From positions 455,001 to 519,000 of the forward strand of contig JAGFBZ010000947.1 in NCBI GenBank assembly GCA_018398805.1: a stretch of 64,000 nt of DNA. The letters run 5' to 3'. The notes beneath the pieces were generated by a model. The model was given only the letters and a program-made list of their open reading frames with translations. It was not told the DNA's origin and searched no databases. Made by a program: the position numbers and the translations under genes. Of this stretch, positions 63,919-64,000 are shown in pieces; the first letter of the stretch is position 1; the number at the start of each line of letters is the position of its first letter. This DNA is from Hirundichthys speculiger (taxonomy: Eukaryota > Chordata > Actinopteri > Beloniformes > Exocoetidae).

Positions 63919-64000
63919 TGGCTCATACGACCCCCAGTTTTTTTTCATCTGGTTGTTATAGAAGTGGTGTCATCAGGGTCAAACCAGGTAACTCCCCCCG
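63518..64000. repeat. poly-C and poly-G tracts at the right edge
   Basis: C runs at about 63530-63617 (including 20 C at 63598-63617) and G runs ending with 46 G at 63872-63917, with short unique pieces between. Run lengths are unlikely to be accurate. Confidence 0.9.

Overview
This window is vertebrate nuclear DNA, most likely from a teleost fish. The evidence is intron-exon genes with canonical GT-AG sites, CpG-poor intronic DNA, several fish-style MITE and hAT relics, a 5'-truncated LINE-1-like insertion, and very heavy minisatellite content. By my rough sum, about 29 kb of the 64 kb is tandem repeat, spread over some two dozen mostly unrelated repeat units.

Gene layout, left to right, all on the + strand: (1) the last coding exon of lamtor2 (435-491); (2) a complete five-exon rab25 gene (ATG 3774, stop 14545, 207 residues); (3) a complete five-exon rab11a-like gene (ATG 23372, stop 52743, 216 residues). 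The order lamtor2-rab25 matches human 1q22, where MEX3A follows on the opposite strand. Here a Rab11a-type gene sits directly downstream of rab25. Exons 2, 3 and 4 of the two Rab genes are identical in length (196, 194 and 81 nt) with identical intron phases, as expected for an ancient tandem duplicate pair. No coding exon was recognised after 52743. Only possible minus-strand polyadenylation signals hint at an opposite-strand neighbour such as mex3a beyond the right edge.

The space between exons is almost all repeat. rab25 intron 1 holds a 28-bp minisatellite (4380-5715), and the same unit returns in inverted orientation downstream of the gene as a 6.7-kb array (15236-21973). Intron 2 holds a CCCGCAACCCC-type array and inverted (ATCC)n/(GGAT)n microsatellites. 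A 20-bp array runs directly into the exon 3 splice acceptor. Intron 4 contains a LINE insertion whose target-site duplication copied the exon 4 splice donor. rab11a-like intron 1 (15 kb) holds a 29-bp array, a compositionally odd 3.9-kb island that may be an assembly artefact, and 24-25-bp and 24-bp arrays. Intron 2 has a 10-bp CACCTG array and a 40-bp array. Intron 3 has degenerate TTAGGG-like DNA. Intron 4 has a hAT relic with its target duplication, a nested pair of MITEs, and a tandemly repeated transposon-like element.

Both complete genes encode Rab11-subfamily small GTPases that act at recycling endosomes. Rab25 is the epithelial member and carries Leu in place of the catalytic Gln. LAMTOR2 is a Ragulator subunit on late endosomes and lysosomes. 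The shared endosomal theme probably reflects conserved synteny rather than co-regulation.
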